Source of the DNA: Bdellovibrionales bacterium | Lineage (GTDB): Bacteria > Bdellovibrionota > Bacteriovoracia > Bacteriovoracales > Bacteriovoracaceae | Reading direction: 5' to 3' | Length of the DNA stretch: 34,566 bases | Assembly: GCA_030638415.1 (NCBI GenBank) | Contig: DAOWEO010000093.1 | Location: 1-34,566, forward strand | In this document: piece by piece, positions 15,972 through 24,805 of the stretch | How the letters are laid out: each line of letters begins with the position of its first letter | How positions within the stretch are numbered: the stretch's first letter is position 1 | Notes under the pieces: model-generated | What the model was told of the DNA's origin: nothing | Database searches by the model: none | What the model saw: the letters and a program-made list of their open reading frames with translations, nothing else | Position numbers and translations under genes: made by a program

Positions 15972-17465
15972 TTAAATATTCCTAAAATTGTTAAGATAAC
16001 TCCATGGAGTCTGTTTTTTGCTGTGAACCTGCTTAACTTCGCTGCCACCACTAAAGCGCTTGGTATATAGATAAGTTGCAATACCTTTAGCAATAGCTTC
16101 TTCACTCAGTTCAACTTTGACTAACTCTTTTTCGTAATCACGAATAAAGTTTGTAGTAATATTTCCTGCTTTAAAAGGTTTTGAACTTAAAACACGTTTG
16201 AGGTATTCACGGTTAGTTTTAAAACCAAGATAGGCTACTTCATCTAAGCAGATATTCATCTTAGAAATTGCATTTTCTCTATTGGAGTCCCAGACAATTA
16301 ATTTTGAAAGCATTGGATCAAAATTAATTGTTACTTCATTACCTGCTACAAATCCATTATCAAAACGTACACCATTTAGCGATGAACTAGTAACATCCCA
16401 AATTGTACCAATAGATGGCATAAAATTATTATCTGGATCTTCGGCGTAGATGCGAACTTCTAAAGCATGTCCACGTTGTGAGATTTCATTTTGCGTAAGG
16501 TTTAATTTTCCACCAGCAGCAACTTCAATTTGCTGACGTACTAAATCTACACCCGTAACCATCTCAGTTATTGGATGTTCAACCTGTAAGCGTGTATTCA
16601 TTTCTAGGAAAAAGAATGCACCATTTTCGTCTAAGATATATTCAACTGTTCCAGCTCCTTGATAGTTAATACTTTTCGTTATCATCACTGCCGAAGCACA
16701 AATTCTGCTACGCAAATCACTATCAAGTGCTGGCGATGGAGATTCTTCAATAATTTTTTGATGACGTCTTTGAATTGAACACTCTCTTTCAAAAAAATGT
16801 AGATGGTTACCGTGAGAGTCACTCATAACCTGCACTTCGATATGCCTAGGAGTTTCAATGTAACGCTCAATTAAAACATTTTCATCGCTAAATGATTTAA
16901 GAGCTTCGCTCTTAGCCGATGTAAGTGCCTCTGAAAATTCATCAAATGATTTTACAATCCGCATTCCCTTACCGCCACCACCAGCGCTGGCCTTAATCAT
17001 AACAGGAAGTCCCACTTTTTTAGCCTGTTCTAACAAAAAGGCACTGTCTTGATTCGCACCATGATAACCAGGAATAGTTGGAACACCAATACGCTCCATC
17101 TCTGCTTTACTGGCAATTTTATCACCCATTAGTAACATATTTTCGGCACTAGGCCCAATGAGAGTAATATTGTTGGTAGCAAGTTTTTGTGCGAAACTTG
17201 GATTTTCAGAGAGTAATCCATATCCCGGATGAATTGCATCAACACCAAGTTCTTTTGCTAATGCGATCAATCGATCTTGATTTAAATATGTATCACTCAG
17301 TGGTCCATCTCCAAGACAAATTGACTCATCTCCTGCACTAGCATGCGGATAATCTTTTTCAATATCCGTATAAATTGTGACACAAGCAATATTCATCTCT
17401 TTACACGACTTCACTACTCGAAGTGCAATCTCAGCTCTATTAGCAATTAAAATTTTCTTAAACAC
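15972..17465 (-). CDS. liuD: Biotin carboxylase subunit of methylcrotonyl-CoA carboxylase
   Basis: ATP-grasp biotin carboxylase (497 aa), which carboxylates biotin with bicarbonate and ATP. The start is typical (FKKILIANRAEIALRV), followed by ASAGGGGKGMRIV, ERECSIQRRHQKIIEESPSP and EMNTRLQVEHPITEMVTG, so the ATP-grasp and catalytic motifs are intact. It ends after the carboxylase domain, without the BT and biotin-carrier domains of classical LiuD/MccA. A TTG at 17486 opens the frame, but GTG at 17465 has AGGAG five bases upstream and gives the family's usual N-terminus. The methylcrotonyl-CoA assignment comes from the operon (LiuB, LiuC, HMG-CoA lyase); by sequence alone it could also serve propionyl- or geranyl-CoA. 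Confidence 0.92.
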   Translation of the reverse strand: MFKKILIANRAEIALRVVKSCKEMNIACVTIYTDIEKDYPHASAGDESICLGDGPLSDTYLNQDRLIALAKELGVDAIHPGYGLLSENPSFAQKLATNNITLIGPSAENMLLMGDKIASKAEMERIGVPTIPGYHGANQDSAFLLEQAKKVGLPVMIKASAGGGGKGMRIVKSFDEFSEALTSAKSEALKSFSDENVLIERYIETPRHIEVQVMSDSHGNHLHFFERECSIQRRHQKIIEESPSPALDSDLRSRICASAVMITKSINYQGAGTVEYILDENGAFFFLEMNTRLQVEHPITEMVTGVDLVRQQIEVAAGGKLNLTQNEISQRGHALEVRIYAEDPDNNFMPSIGTIWDVTSSSLNGVRFDNGFVAGNEVTINFDPMLSKLIVWDSNRENAISKMNICLDEVAYLGFKTNREYLKRVLSSKPFKAGNITTNFIRDYEKELVKVELSEEAIAKGIATYLYTKRFSGGSEVKQVHSKKQTPWSYLNNFRNI

Positions 17466-17473
17466 ACTCTCTC

Positions 17474-18256
17474 CTACTTTATCCAATTAGGTTTTCTCTT
17501 TTCTAATAGGGCGTTCATTCCCTCTTGTCCTTCAGTACTGACTCGCAGTTTTGCAATCTGCTCATAAGTATACTCATGGCAATCAACGGGGCCCAAAATA
17601 GTTACATTTTTTATAAGACTTTTTGCCTGTGCCACGGCTAAAGGACCTGCCTTTAAATACTCTTGTACCTGCGTTTGTACTGCACTATCCAATTCACTGG
17701 GCTCAACCACTTCATGTACAAGGGCAAGTTCATATGCCTTTTTAGCATCAAAACGTTTTCCACTTAAAAAATATGCTCTTGCCTGACTAACCCCTATTTT
17801 TTCCATAACAAACGGAGATATAACGGCGGGAATGATACCAAGTCTAACTTCACTAAATCCAAACAATGCGTTATTACTGGCAATGACATAATCACATGCT
17901 GCGACTATGCCGACACCACCACCAAGAGCAGCACCATGAACTTTACCGATAACCGGCACACTACAATCATTAATTGCGTGAAAAAGACCTGCTAATTTTT
18001 TACTATCAGCGATATTTTCTTCAAGTGAATAGTCCACCATTTTTTTCATCCACTTAAGATCTGCTCCTGCACAAAATGATTTTCCCGCTCCAGCAATCAC
18101 AACAACTCTAACACTTTCATCTCCACTAAAATCATTAAAGCGGGTGGTTAAAAGTGAAATCAGTTCATCATTAAAAGCATTATGAATCTCAGGACGATTA
18201 AGTGTAATAGTTAGACATCCGTCATCATTAATTGTTTCTAAAAACATTGTGCTCAT
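17474..18256 (-). CDS. liuC: Methylglutaconyl-CoA hydratase-type crotonase
   Basis: Crotonase-fold enzyme (260 aa) expected to hydrate 3-methylglutaconyl-CoA to HMG-CoA. SFCAGADLKWMKKM (about residues 61-74) and GAALGGGVG form the oxyanion hole. FGFSEVRLGIIPAVISPFV matches the bacterial LiuC pattern, with one catalytic Glu retained and no Glu in the GGGVG segment. AGGAGG at 18261-18266 precedes the ATG at 18256 by four bases; the TTG at 18259 would be too close. The stop lies between SD and GTG start of the biotin carboxylase, 8 bases from that start, so the genes are tightly coupled. Confidence 0.88.
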   Translation of the reverse strand: MSTMFLETINDDGCLTITLNRPEIHNAFNDELISLLTTRFNDFSGDESVRVVVIAGAGKSFCAGADLKWMKKMVDYSLEENIADSKKLAGLFHAINDCSVPVIGKVHGAALGGGVGIVAACDYVIASNNALFGFSEVRLGIIPAVISPFVMEKIGVSQARAYFLSGKRFDAKKAYELALVHEVVEPSELDSAVQTQVQEYLKAGPLAVAQAKSLIKNVTILGPVDCHEYTYEQIAKLRVSTEGQEGMNALLEKRKPNWIK

Positions 18257-18264
18257 CAAGCCTC

Positions 18265-19887
18265 CTACATTCTAAAAATTCCAAATTTACTCTCTTTTAT
18301 TGGAGTATTTAGCGTAGTAGCGAGGGCCAGACCCAATATATCTCTAGTATCTGCTGGATCAATAATTCCATCATCCCAAAGTCTTGCACTACTATAATAG
18401 GCACTCCCCTCTTTCTCATACTTGTCTAAAATAGGCTTTTCAAAAGCAGACTTTTCATCAGCACTCATCTCAGGTTTGCCTTTTGCTAGTAGCCCTTGAT
18501 TTCTAACCGTAGTCAACACTCCTGCTGCCTGCTCTCCACCCATTACTGAAATTCTAGCATTTGGCCACATCCATAAAAAGCGTGGCGAGTAAGCTCGTCC
18601 ACACATTCCATAATTTCCAGCTCCAAAAGATCCACCGATAATAACGGTTAGCTTAGGTACTTCTACCGTTGAAACAGCTGTAACCATTTTAGCGCCATCT
18701 TTAGCGATTCCCTGGGTTTCATATTTTTTACCAACCATGAAACCTGAGATATTTTGTAAAAAGATTAGTGGAGTTTTACGTTGTCCACAAAGCTCCACAA
18801 AATGAGCACCTTTTTGTGCACTCTCCGAAAAAAGAATTCCATTATTAGCAACAATACCAACTTTAAATCCGTGAATACGTGCAAAGCCACACACCAAAGT
18901 GTTACCGTAGCGACTCTTAAACTCATGAAATTCACTGCCATCTACAATGCGCGCAATAATCTCTCTAATATCGTAAGGTATTTTAGTATCAGCAGGTACA
19001 ATGCCATAGATCTCTTTTGCAGAGTACTCTGGCTCAACAACTGGTTCACTCTGCTTTTGACCTAATAACTCTCCCGGAGATTTATAGTTAAGATTTTCAA
19101 TAATGTTTCTAGTAATCTCTAGTGCCTCTTGCTCATCTTCTGCAAAATGGTCAGCGACACCGCTCAAGCGTGTATGCACATCAGCACCACCGAGATCTTG
19201 GGCTGAAACGTCTTCACCTGTTGCCGCTTTTACTAATGGAGGGCCAGCTAAAAAAATAGTCCCATTATCTTTTACAATAACTGTCTCATCACTCATCGCT
19301 GGAACATAGGCTCCACCAGCAGTACATGATCCTAATACCACTGCAATTTGTGGAATCCCTTTTCCAGACATCTGTGCCTGGTTGAAAAAGATTCTTCCAA
19401 AGTGTTCCTTGTCTGGAAATACTTCATCTTGCATTGGTAAAAATGCTCCGCCAGAATCCACTAAGTAGATACAAGGGAGGTGATTTTCTAAAGCAATTTC
19501 TTGTGCCCTTAGGTGCTTTTTTACAGTAAGAGGAAAATAAGTTCCTCCTTTAACCGTTGCATCATTTGCTACAAACATACACTCGACACCATGAACACGA
19601 CCAACACCACATACTACTCCCGCAGCGGGAACCTCAGTAGGATAGACGCCGTCAGCAGCAAAAGTTGATAACTCAATGAATGGTGAATTTTCATCAAGAA
19701 TATGCTCAATACGCTCACGTGGTAAAAGTTTGTCCCGCTTATGGTGTCTCTCTACGTATTTCTCACCACCACACTCTTTAATTTTTGCAACTCGTTGTAG
19801 AAATTCTTCTTTCAATTCCAAATGGAATTTTTGATTACTACTAAACTGCTCACTACTCGTATCAATACGAGAATCTAGACTATTCAC
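18265..19887 (-). CDS. liuB: Methylcrotonyl-CoA carboxylase beta subunit (carboxyltransferase)
   Basis: Carboxyltransferase (540 aa) that transfers carboxyl from biotin to 3-methylcrotonyl-CoA in leucine degradation. It has the two crotonase-like halves of the acyl-CoA carboxylase beta family. The N-half contains [35 protein letters not shown] and [14 protein letters not shown]; the C-half contains [32 protein letters not shown] and [18 protein letters not shown]. The length and these blocks are those of MccB/LiuB rather than the shorter AccD/PccB proteins. The start is GTG at 19887 with AGGAG six bases upstream. It is the first gene of the pathway set, only 14 bases from the upstream exported protein. 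Confidence 0.94.
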   Translation of the reverse strand: MNSLDSRIDTSSEQFSSNQKFHLELKEEFLQRVAKIKECGGEKYVERHHKRDKLLPRERIEHILDENSPFIELSTFAADGVYPTEVPAAGVVCGVGRVHGVECMFVANDATVKGGTYFPLTVKKHLRAQEIALENHLPCIYLVDSGGAFLPMQDEVFPDKEHFGRIFFNQAQMSGKGIPQIAVVLGSCTAGGAYVPAMSDETVIVKDNGTIFLAGPPLVKAATGEDVSAQDLGGADVHTRLSGVADHFAEDEQEALEITRNIIENLNYKSPGELLGQKQSEPVVEPEYSAKEIYGIVPADTKIPYDIREIIARIVDGSEFHEFKSRYGNTLVCGFARIHGFKVGIVANNGILFSESAQKGAHFVELCGQRKTPLIFLQNISGFMVGKKYETQGIAKDGAKMVTAVSTVEVPKLTVIIGGSFGAGNYGMCGRAYSPRFLWMWPNARISVMGGEQAAGVLTTVRNQGLLAKGKPEMSADEKSAFEKPILDKYEKEGSAYYSSARLWDDGIIDPADTRDILGLALATTLNTPIKESKFGIFRM

Positions 19888-19901
19888 TCTGCGCTCCTAA
19901 A

Positions 19902-20960
19902 TTATTTGGATAAGTATTTAGCAACTTTAACTAACTCTTGGCATGACTGCGCCGCATGTTGAATAAAGTGCACCGAAATATTTTCTTTTTTACCAATCGC
20001 CTGCTCCAGAGCAGGATAGATAAGCTTGACGTAGCTGTTAATCCAAGGATTTTCATCCCACTTCTGATATAAATTAAACTCTTTTTTCTTAGTACTATTT
20101 TTATATGGGTAGACACTTCCGGCCAGTACCATCAAAGGACGCTCTAAAATATTCTCACTGTTGATACCTTTAGGGAGACACTCCTGGAAAAAACGTTTTG
20201 AAAGATTTTGTTTCTGGTTAAATGGCATACGGTGAATTACTGCACGCATAACCATCTTTGCAATTTGTCTAAAATTCATATTTTCAGTATGTGAAATAGG
20301 ATTATAGTGAAGCAGTACAACGTTATGTCCATAGGTCACCTTCGGGCCACGACTGCTTGGCCACCAGACAAAGACCAGACGAAAATCCATCAGTTTTCGT
20401 GGTACTCCTAAAAAAGACACCATCTTTTTTATTGTTCCACGCATCTTGTACTTTTTAATATCTTTGTTGATCGCTTTAAGTTTTTGTGAGTAAAGTGAGC
20501 TCTCTTTTAAAAAGACAACAATCTTTTTTTTAAATGCTTTATAAAATTTTTGTAAAAAGACAACTTCTGTAGGCTTTAGTTTTTTTTGTAACTTCTTTAA
20601 TGCCTCTCCCACCCCCTGTGAAGTGTAAAAAGCATCGGCAATCAAATCAAACTGTGGAACAAAGATGTGAGAGAAAAGCAATTTAGTCTGATCTAAATTT
20701 TCAAATTTTTTCTGGGCATAATACTTCGTTCTAAGTTTTATATACTCATCAAACAGATTTTGTTCCTCTAACGTAATTTTATGCTTCTTGGTCCAACTTT
20801 CACTGTAAGCAGTCAAAGCATTCAAACGAAATCCTGAAACATGGTCCATTAAAGTAAAAACATCCGTCGCTTCAGAGTAATAAATTTTACCATCAAAGCC
20901 TTTAGCATTTATAGAAATTGTTATAAAGAGAACAAGAAACAGTGCTACTATTTTTTTCAT
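19902..20960 (-). CDS. Exported protein of unknown function
   Basis: Unrecognised 352-aa protein with a clear signal peptide (MKKIVALFLVLFITISINA, cleavage about residue 19). It is Lys-rich and mostly helical by appearance (residues about 60-180), with Cys261 and Cys341 or so in the mature part. Around residues 195-260, a run of hydrophobic strands (RLVFVWWPSS, NVVLLHYNP) is followed by a helix with AVIHRMPF and then RFFQECLP. This order is loosely like a zinc-metallopeptidase domain, but there is no HExxH, so no enzymatic claim is made. The ATG has GGGG four bases upstream, within a potential stem-loop. It may be cotranscribed with liuB, which starts 14 bases later. Confidence 0.75.
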   Translation of the reverse strand: MKKIVALFLVLFITISINAKGFDGKIYYSEATDVFTLMDHVSGFRLNALTAYSESWTKKHKITLEEQNLFDEYIKLRTKYYAQKKFENLDQTKLLFSHIFVPQFDLIADAFYTSQGVGEALKKLQKKLKPTEVVFLQKFYKAFKKKIVVFLKESSLYSQKLKAINKDIKKYKMRGTIKKMVSFLGVPRKLMDFRLVFVWWPSSRGPKVTYGHNVVLLHYNPISHTENMNFRQIAKMVMRAVIHRMPFNQKQNLSKRFFQECLPKGINSENILERPLMVLAGSVYPYKNSTKKKEFNLYQKWDENPWINSYVKLIYPALEQAIGKKENISVHFIQHAAQSCQELVKVAKYLSK

Positions 20961-20967
20961 ATGACCC

Positions 20968-21007
20968 CATGATTTTTCATTTTTGCTATCATAGCTAAAA
21001 AATCATG
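20968..21007 (-). repeat. Nested inverted repeat before the exported-protein gene
   Basis: CATGATTTTT (20968-20977) is the reverse complement of AAAAATCATG (20998-21007), with a 20-base loop that contains a smaller GCTA/TAGC hairpin. The proximal arm touches the GGGG SD of the gene starting at 20960. It lacks a T tract, so it looks more like an RNA leader structure or an operator than a terminator of the receiver gene. Confidence 0.45.
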
Positions 21008-21034
21008 AAGTGACAAAAATAACGCCTTGCAGGA

Positions 21035-21442
21035 TTACTCAAGCTTTAGAAATTTAGACAGCTTTTCAAGTAGCTCATCAACCAAAAAAGGTTTTACAAT
21101 GGCACCTTGAATGAAGCCTTTAAGCTTTATAATTAATGGTCCATCAATATGAGAGCTGATGACCACAATTGGCACATCGCAGTTTTGATTATTTTTATTG
21201 TTTCTAATTTTTTTTATAACGTTGTCACCAGTACTTTTTTTTAGATGAATATCAAAAAGCATTAAATCAAATTTTTCGTTTAATGTTTTTTGAATAGCAA
21301 TTGCTGAGGCGTCCGCTTGAACGACATGTACACCGTAGAGGGAGAAATATACTCGAACACTACTGGATAACTCTAGCTCATCTTCAACATATAAAATACT
21401 TTGACCTGGTCGAAAGATCAGATTCTTTTTCTCTTTACCCAT
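21035..21442 (-). CDS. Single-domain response regulator (CheY-like receiver)
   Basis: Receiver domain without an output domain (135 aa), expected to be phosphorylated by a histidine kinase. The acidic pocket is Glu20/Asp21, the phospho-acceptor Asp64 (LMLFDIHL), the switch Ser96 (VVISSH) and Lys117 (IVKPF). No DNA-binding or enzymatic domain follows, so it acts by protein contact or in a phosphorelay. There is no SD before the ATG; a TATAAT ends five bases upstream, suggesting a leaderless mRNA. A membrane histidine kinase lies 1.6 kb away at 23036-24751, on the other side of a secreted-protein gene, and is a possible partner. Confidence 0.9.
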   Translation of the reverse strand: MGKEKKNLIFRPGQSILYVEDELELSSSVRVYFSLYGVHVVQADASAIAIQKTLNEKFDLMLFDIHLKKSTGDNVIKKIRNNKNNQNCDVPIVVISSHIDGPLIIKLKGFIQGAIVKPFLVDELLEKLSKFLKLE

Positions 21443-21447
21443 AATTT

Positions 21448-21453
21448 ATTATA
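21448..21453 (-). promoter_or_regulatory. TATAAT box placed for a leaderless receiver mRNA
   Basis: A perfect -10 hexamer on the minus strand ends five bases before the receiver ATG (21442), where no SD exists. Transcription would start at or next to the ATG. No good -35 is seen at the right distance. Confidence 0.45.
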
Positions 21454-21639
21454 AACTATTTTTCATTTTTTAAAACTACTAAAATCAATAAGTTACAAAA
21501 ATGTGCAGTTTTTTATGGCACTTTCACAATTTTTTAATATCACCATCTGATTTCTCGGCAACATATTATCAATAGGTTAGATCACTTTTTTCCTCTTAAT
21601 TTAGTAGCAATACTACTTTTAAAAGAACTCAGGATCTCC

Positions 21640-21648
21640 TGTTATAAT
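21640..21648 (+). promoter_or_regulatory. Extended -10 promoter for the secreted beta-sandwich gene
   Basis: TGTTATAAT gives a perfect -10 (21643-21648) with an upstream TG, 38 bases before the ATG at 21687. No clear -35 is present, as is usual for extended -10 promoters. A small AGTAG/CTACT inverted repeat (21603-21617) lies just upstream and might bind a regulator. Confidence 0.55.
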
Positions 21649-21686
21649 ATAGGTAATAGAAATAGTTACAACTGCGGGACGTATAG

Positions 21687-23039
21687 ATGAAAAGATTAAG
21701 AGTAATTTTAAAAAAACTCACTCAAGCATATATTATGCTTTTGGTGTTTTTTGCCCAAAGCTCTTTTGCCACAGATTCTATTGAGACCCAAATTGACAGT
21801 CTAATAACCTACCACCTCACCTCTGTTGAACAATTTAAAATTAATATAGATCTCCAACAAGCCGGTCAGCTAACTGAACAAACTTACTTTAATCCATCAA
21901 GTTTTAAAATATCAGACCAAGGAGAAATATATATAGGAGCTAAGACATATAAACTCAAGGGAATACTCATTGAGCCACTGCCGCAACAGATTGATTTAGA
22001 GATAAATGACAGTTACCTACCACTGGCCCAAAGCAATAAGGCCATCACAAAGGATAGTAGGTCTTCAATTGCAGCAATCAATAGCACTCGAAATGGAACA
22101 GTACAAAGTACTAAAACTTCTTCAGCTCCAGCTCCATCCTCTATAAGTTTGCACCAAAAAAGAGAACCTGCTTCAAAAAGTAAGCCATTGAAACAAAATA
22201 AATCTCCTACAAGTACATCTTCACCTTCTGTGGTTGCAAATGCATCACAGGGTTCAAATACACAATCTTCAAGCTACCAAAAAACTTTGGATGACCTAAG
22301 TGATACTACTATTCTAGACGACACGATACACCCAACAGATAATAACGGTGGTGGCACTAATAATATTGATTTACCAACGATCATTGCAACTAAAACTGGT
22401 TACACAGAGTCAGCAAATTTTATCTCTACAGAGCTACCTATTGATGCTCAACCAGACCAACTATATATTGCCTCTATAGCCCATGTTGATAATGAGATTT
22501 CTATTATTACGGTGGACGGGCTTGGTCTAAATTGGATAAAAGTACAAGATCAATGTGGTATTAACGATGAATTAAATATGGAGGTTTGGTATGCAGTAGG
22601 AAGTCCACTAGCAAGTGATACAATCACTGCAACATTTAGTGAAGAGGTGGAAACTGCAATAATTGGTACAATGCAAATTACCAATTTTAATTTACAAAAT
22701 CCCTTAGGAGCAATTACAACACATAACAATAATGGTACCGGACTAGATGCACTGTGTGGACAAGGAAATAACTCTAAAGAATATAATACGACTATATCCA
22801 CAACAGAAGATTCATCACTCATTATTTCATTTGTTGCATTCGATAAAAATACTAATGGCAATATCACAGCAAGTGGTACTGAACAGTATGCGGTATTAAC
22901 AGGAAGTGCCAACAACAAGCTACAAAGTGCTGCAACATCTTACCATGCTAAAGAAACTGGTGAATATGATGTATCAGGGGAATTTGAAATTAGTGCTATC
23001 TGGTCACAAATTGTAATTGAAATAAATCAACAACTTTAA
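21687..23039 (+). CDS. Secreted protein with Ser/Thr-rich linker and C-terminal beta-sandwich module
   Basis: Unrecognised 450-aa exported protein. The signal peptide has a long basic n-region and cleavage after SSFA (about residue 28). Residues about 30-115 form a small N-terminal domain. Residues about 120-235 are a low-complexity Ser/Thr/Pro/Lys linker. The rest (about 235-450) is a beta-rich module with GLGLNWIKVQDQCG, EVWYAVGSPL and a closing SAIWSQIVIEI. This order is familiar from uncharacterised jelly-roll-like modules in large bacterial surface proteins. The ATG follows a weak GGGA. It is the only plus-strand gene between a receiver and a histidine kinase gene, and its stop overlaps the kinase stop. 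A surface-binding role is inferred. Confidence 0.75.
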   Translation: MKRLRVILKKLTQAYIMLLVFFAQSSFATDSIETQIDSLITYHLTSVEQFKINIDLQQAGQLTEQTYFNPSSFKISDQGEIYIGAKTYKLKGILIEPLPQQIDLEINDSYLPLAQSNKAITKDSRSSIAAINSTRNGTVQSTKTSSAPAPSSISLHQKREPASKSKPLKQNKSPTSTSSPSVVANASQGSNTQSSSYQKTLDDLSDTTILDDTIHPTDNNGGGTNNIDLPTIIATKTGYTESANFISTELPIDAQPDQLYIASIAHVDNEISIITVDGLGLNWIKVQDQCGINDELNMEVWYAVGSPLASDTITATFSEEVETAIIGTMQITNFNLQNPLGAITTHNNNGTGLDALCGQGNNSKEYNTTISTTEDSSLIISFVAFDKNTNGNITASGTEQYAVLTGSANNKLQSAATSYHAKETGEYDVSGEFEISAIWSQIVIEINQQL

Positions 23040-24751
23040 AGAAAAAAACCATCTTCCACACTATCAGGATTTAGAAAATCTTGTTTAAGAGGTAGCGTTA
23101 TTACAAAACAAGTATTCTCACACTCCACATCTAGATGTAGAGTCCCTTTATGGCTTTCAATAATATTCCTAGAAATGCTTAATCCCAATCCGGTGCCTTT
23201 ACCTACCGCCTTAGTGGTAAAGTAAGGTAGTAAAATGCTATCTCTTAACTCCAACGGAATTCCTCTTCCTGAATCAATAACTCTAAATATAATTTGGTCT
23301 GCGTCTGTCATAACCTTAATTTTGATCCAGACATCTGGTAAAGTAGCAGTTGCATCCAAAGCATTTTTTATTAAATTAATTAGTACTTGAGAAATTTGAG
23401 TAGGATGACATAAAAACTCTAGGCTATTTAGTTCTGAGTCTATAACTAAATCACATCCATACTTAGATACTAAAGTTGATGTAAATTCTTCCGTCATAAT
23501 TAAGATATCACCAACACTTGAAGTCACAAAGCTTTCTGACTCCCCATGAGACATCTTTAATAGACCTGCCACCGTTTTACTAATACGTAGAATAGTCTCT
23601 TCAATGATTGAGGTTGATTTTATTATTTCCTCTGATGCTAAGCTTTGATTAATTTCTGCCTGCTTAGACAAAATACCCGTTCTAGCTAATATAACCGCCA
23701 GAGGATTATTAATTTCATGTGCAACACCTCCGGCCAACTCTCCAAGAGTTTTCATTTTAGAGGATTCAATTAATTGATACTGCTGTTCTTTAATAATATT
23801 TGAGGATTCAATCTGCTTTGTAATATCCACCATCGATACTACTAAAGAAAAGCTATCACTATTTTTATTATTTGCAATAAGTGGCTGACAGGATAGTTTA
23901 AACCACCTATCACTACTTTTTTCTCCACGCACTAAAAGATTCAGATCACGAACAGTCCTTCCAGAACTAATCAAAAATTTCAAATCTTGCTTATTATTAC
24001 TTCCCTTGCTCACAATAATATTACGTGGAAAAAGTGAGTATAATTCTAATCCAATAATATTATGAATGTCTGTATCAGCTAGTTGTGATGCACTTTCATT
24101 ACATGTTTGTACGATCCCCAGTGAATTAACGAAAAAAATTGACTCAGAAAGTGTTGTAAATATCATTCCCTGGAGTTTTTGCAGTTGAGTGATCTCTGTG
24201 AGATATTTTTTCTTTTTAAATTCAAGGAAAAAAACTGTTACTAAACCTATGATGGAGATAACGAATAACACAAACAGACTATAGCTTAAAATAGAAAATG
24301 ACTTACTGACCTGACTAAAAGAGCTAAATTGGTTTTCATAGTAATCTGACTCTACAACAATCAAATCATACACTGTATCTTCAAACAGTTTTACAGTAAT
24401 TCCAAATTCACTCTGATCAATTACTTTTCCCTCTTTTTTCATCAATCTTAATTTTTGAACATTTAGTAAAATTAATGTAATTTCATTTTTTTGTTTAGAC
24501 TCATCTACTAACTCTAATGATTTTTTGATACTTTGCTCTGCCTGAACAAAAAAATCATCTATATTAAAGATGAATGCAGAGCTTAGATAACTCTGTGCCT
24601 TACTGAGATGTGTAGAGGCCAATAAGTATGAACGAGATTGATCTGCATAGCTAACACTACTTAAAAGGGAGCTCAGTGAGTCTCGAGATTTCCACTGAAG
24701 AAATACTCCGATACATAAGCAAACGAGTAAAAAACTAATAATTCTTTTCAT
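23036..24751 (-). CDS. Membrane sensor histidine kinase with PAS domain
   Basis: Sensor kinase (571 aa). TM1 (residues 5-20) and TM2 (about 152-176) enclose a helical periplasmic sensor of about 130 residues. A PAS-like domain follows (about 192-310; SIFFVNSLGIVQTCNESA), then HisKA with the phospho-accepting His345 in GELAGGVAHEINNPLA, and HATPase_c with the N box (Asn463), DSGRGIP (493-499) and GTGLGLSIS (519-527). The GGVAHEINNPL signature is typical of NtrB/ZraS-like kinases. No output regulator is adjacent; a stand-alone receiver lies at 21035-21442. No clear SD precedes the ATG. The stop overlaps that of the convergent gene by four bases. Confidence 0.93.
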   Translation of the reverse strand: MKRIISFLLVCLCIGVFLQWKSRDSLSSLLSSVSYADQSRSYLLASTHLSKAQSYLSSAFIFNIDDFFVQAEQSIKKSLELVDESKQKNEITLILLNVQKLRLMKKEGKVIDQSEFGITVKLFEDTVYDLIVVESDYYENQFSSFSQVSKSFSILSYSLFVLFVISIIGLVTVFFLEFKKKKYLTEITQLQKLQGMIFTTLSESIFFVNSLGIVQTCNESASQLADTDIHNIIGLELYSLFPRNIIVSKGSNNKQDLKFLISSGRTVRDLNLLVRGEKSSDRWFKLSCQPLIANNKNSDSFSLVVSMVDITKQIESSNIIKEQQYQLIESSKMKTLGELAGGVAHEINNPLAVILARTGILSKQAEINQSLASEEIIKSTSIIEETILRISKTVAGLLKMSHGESESFVTSSVGDILIMTEEFTSTLVSKYGCDLVIDSELNSLEFLCHPTQISQVLINLIKNALDATATLPDVWIKIKVMTDADQIIFRVIDSGRGIPLELRDSILLPYFTTKAVGKGTGLGLSISRNIIESHKGTLHLDVECENTCFVITLPLKQDFLNPDSVEDGFFL

Positions 24752-24805
24752 AACTAAAGGTTATCGGCTTTGACACTATAACCATTAGCTATAAATAAAA
24801 TCCGA

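Noticed and set aside
13783..19887. Fatty-acid beta-oxidation operon as the reading of the crotonase-rich cluster
   Set aside because: The carboxyltransferase, biotin carboxylase, biotin carrier and HMG-CoA lyase fix it as leucine/isovalerate degradation; no thiolase or 3-hydroxyacyl-CoA dehydrogenase is present.
22550..22918. 122-codon minus-strand frame inside the secreted beta-sandwich gene
   Set aside because: It lies wholly within a well-supported gene, with no ribosome-binding site or recognisable domain.
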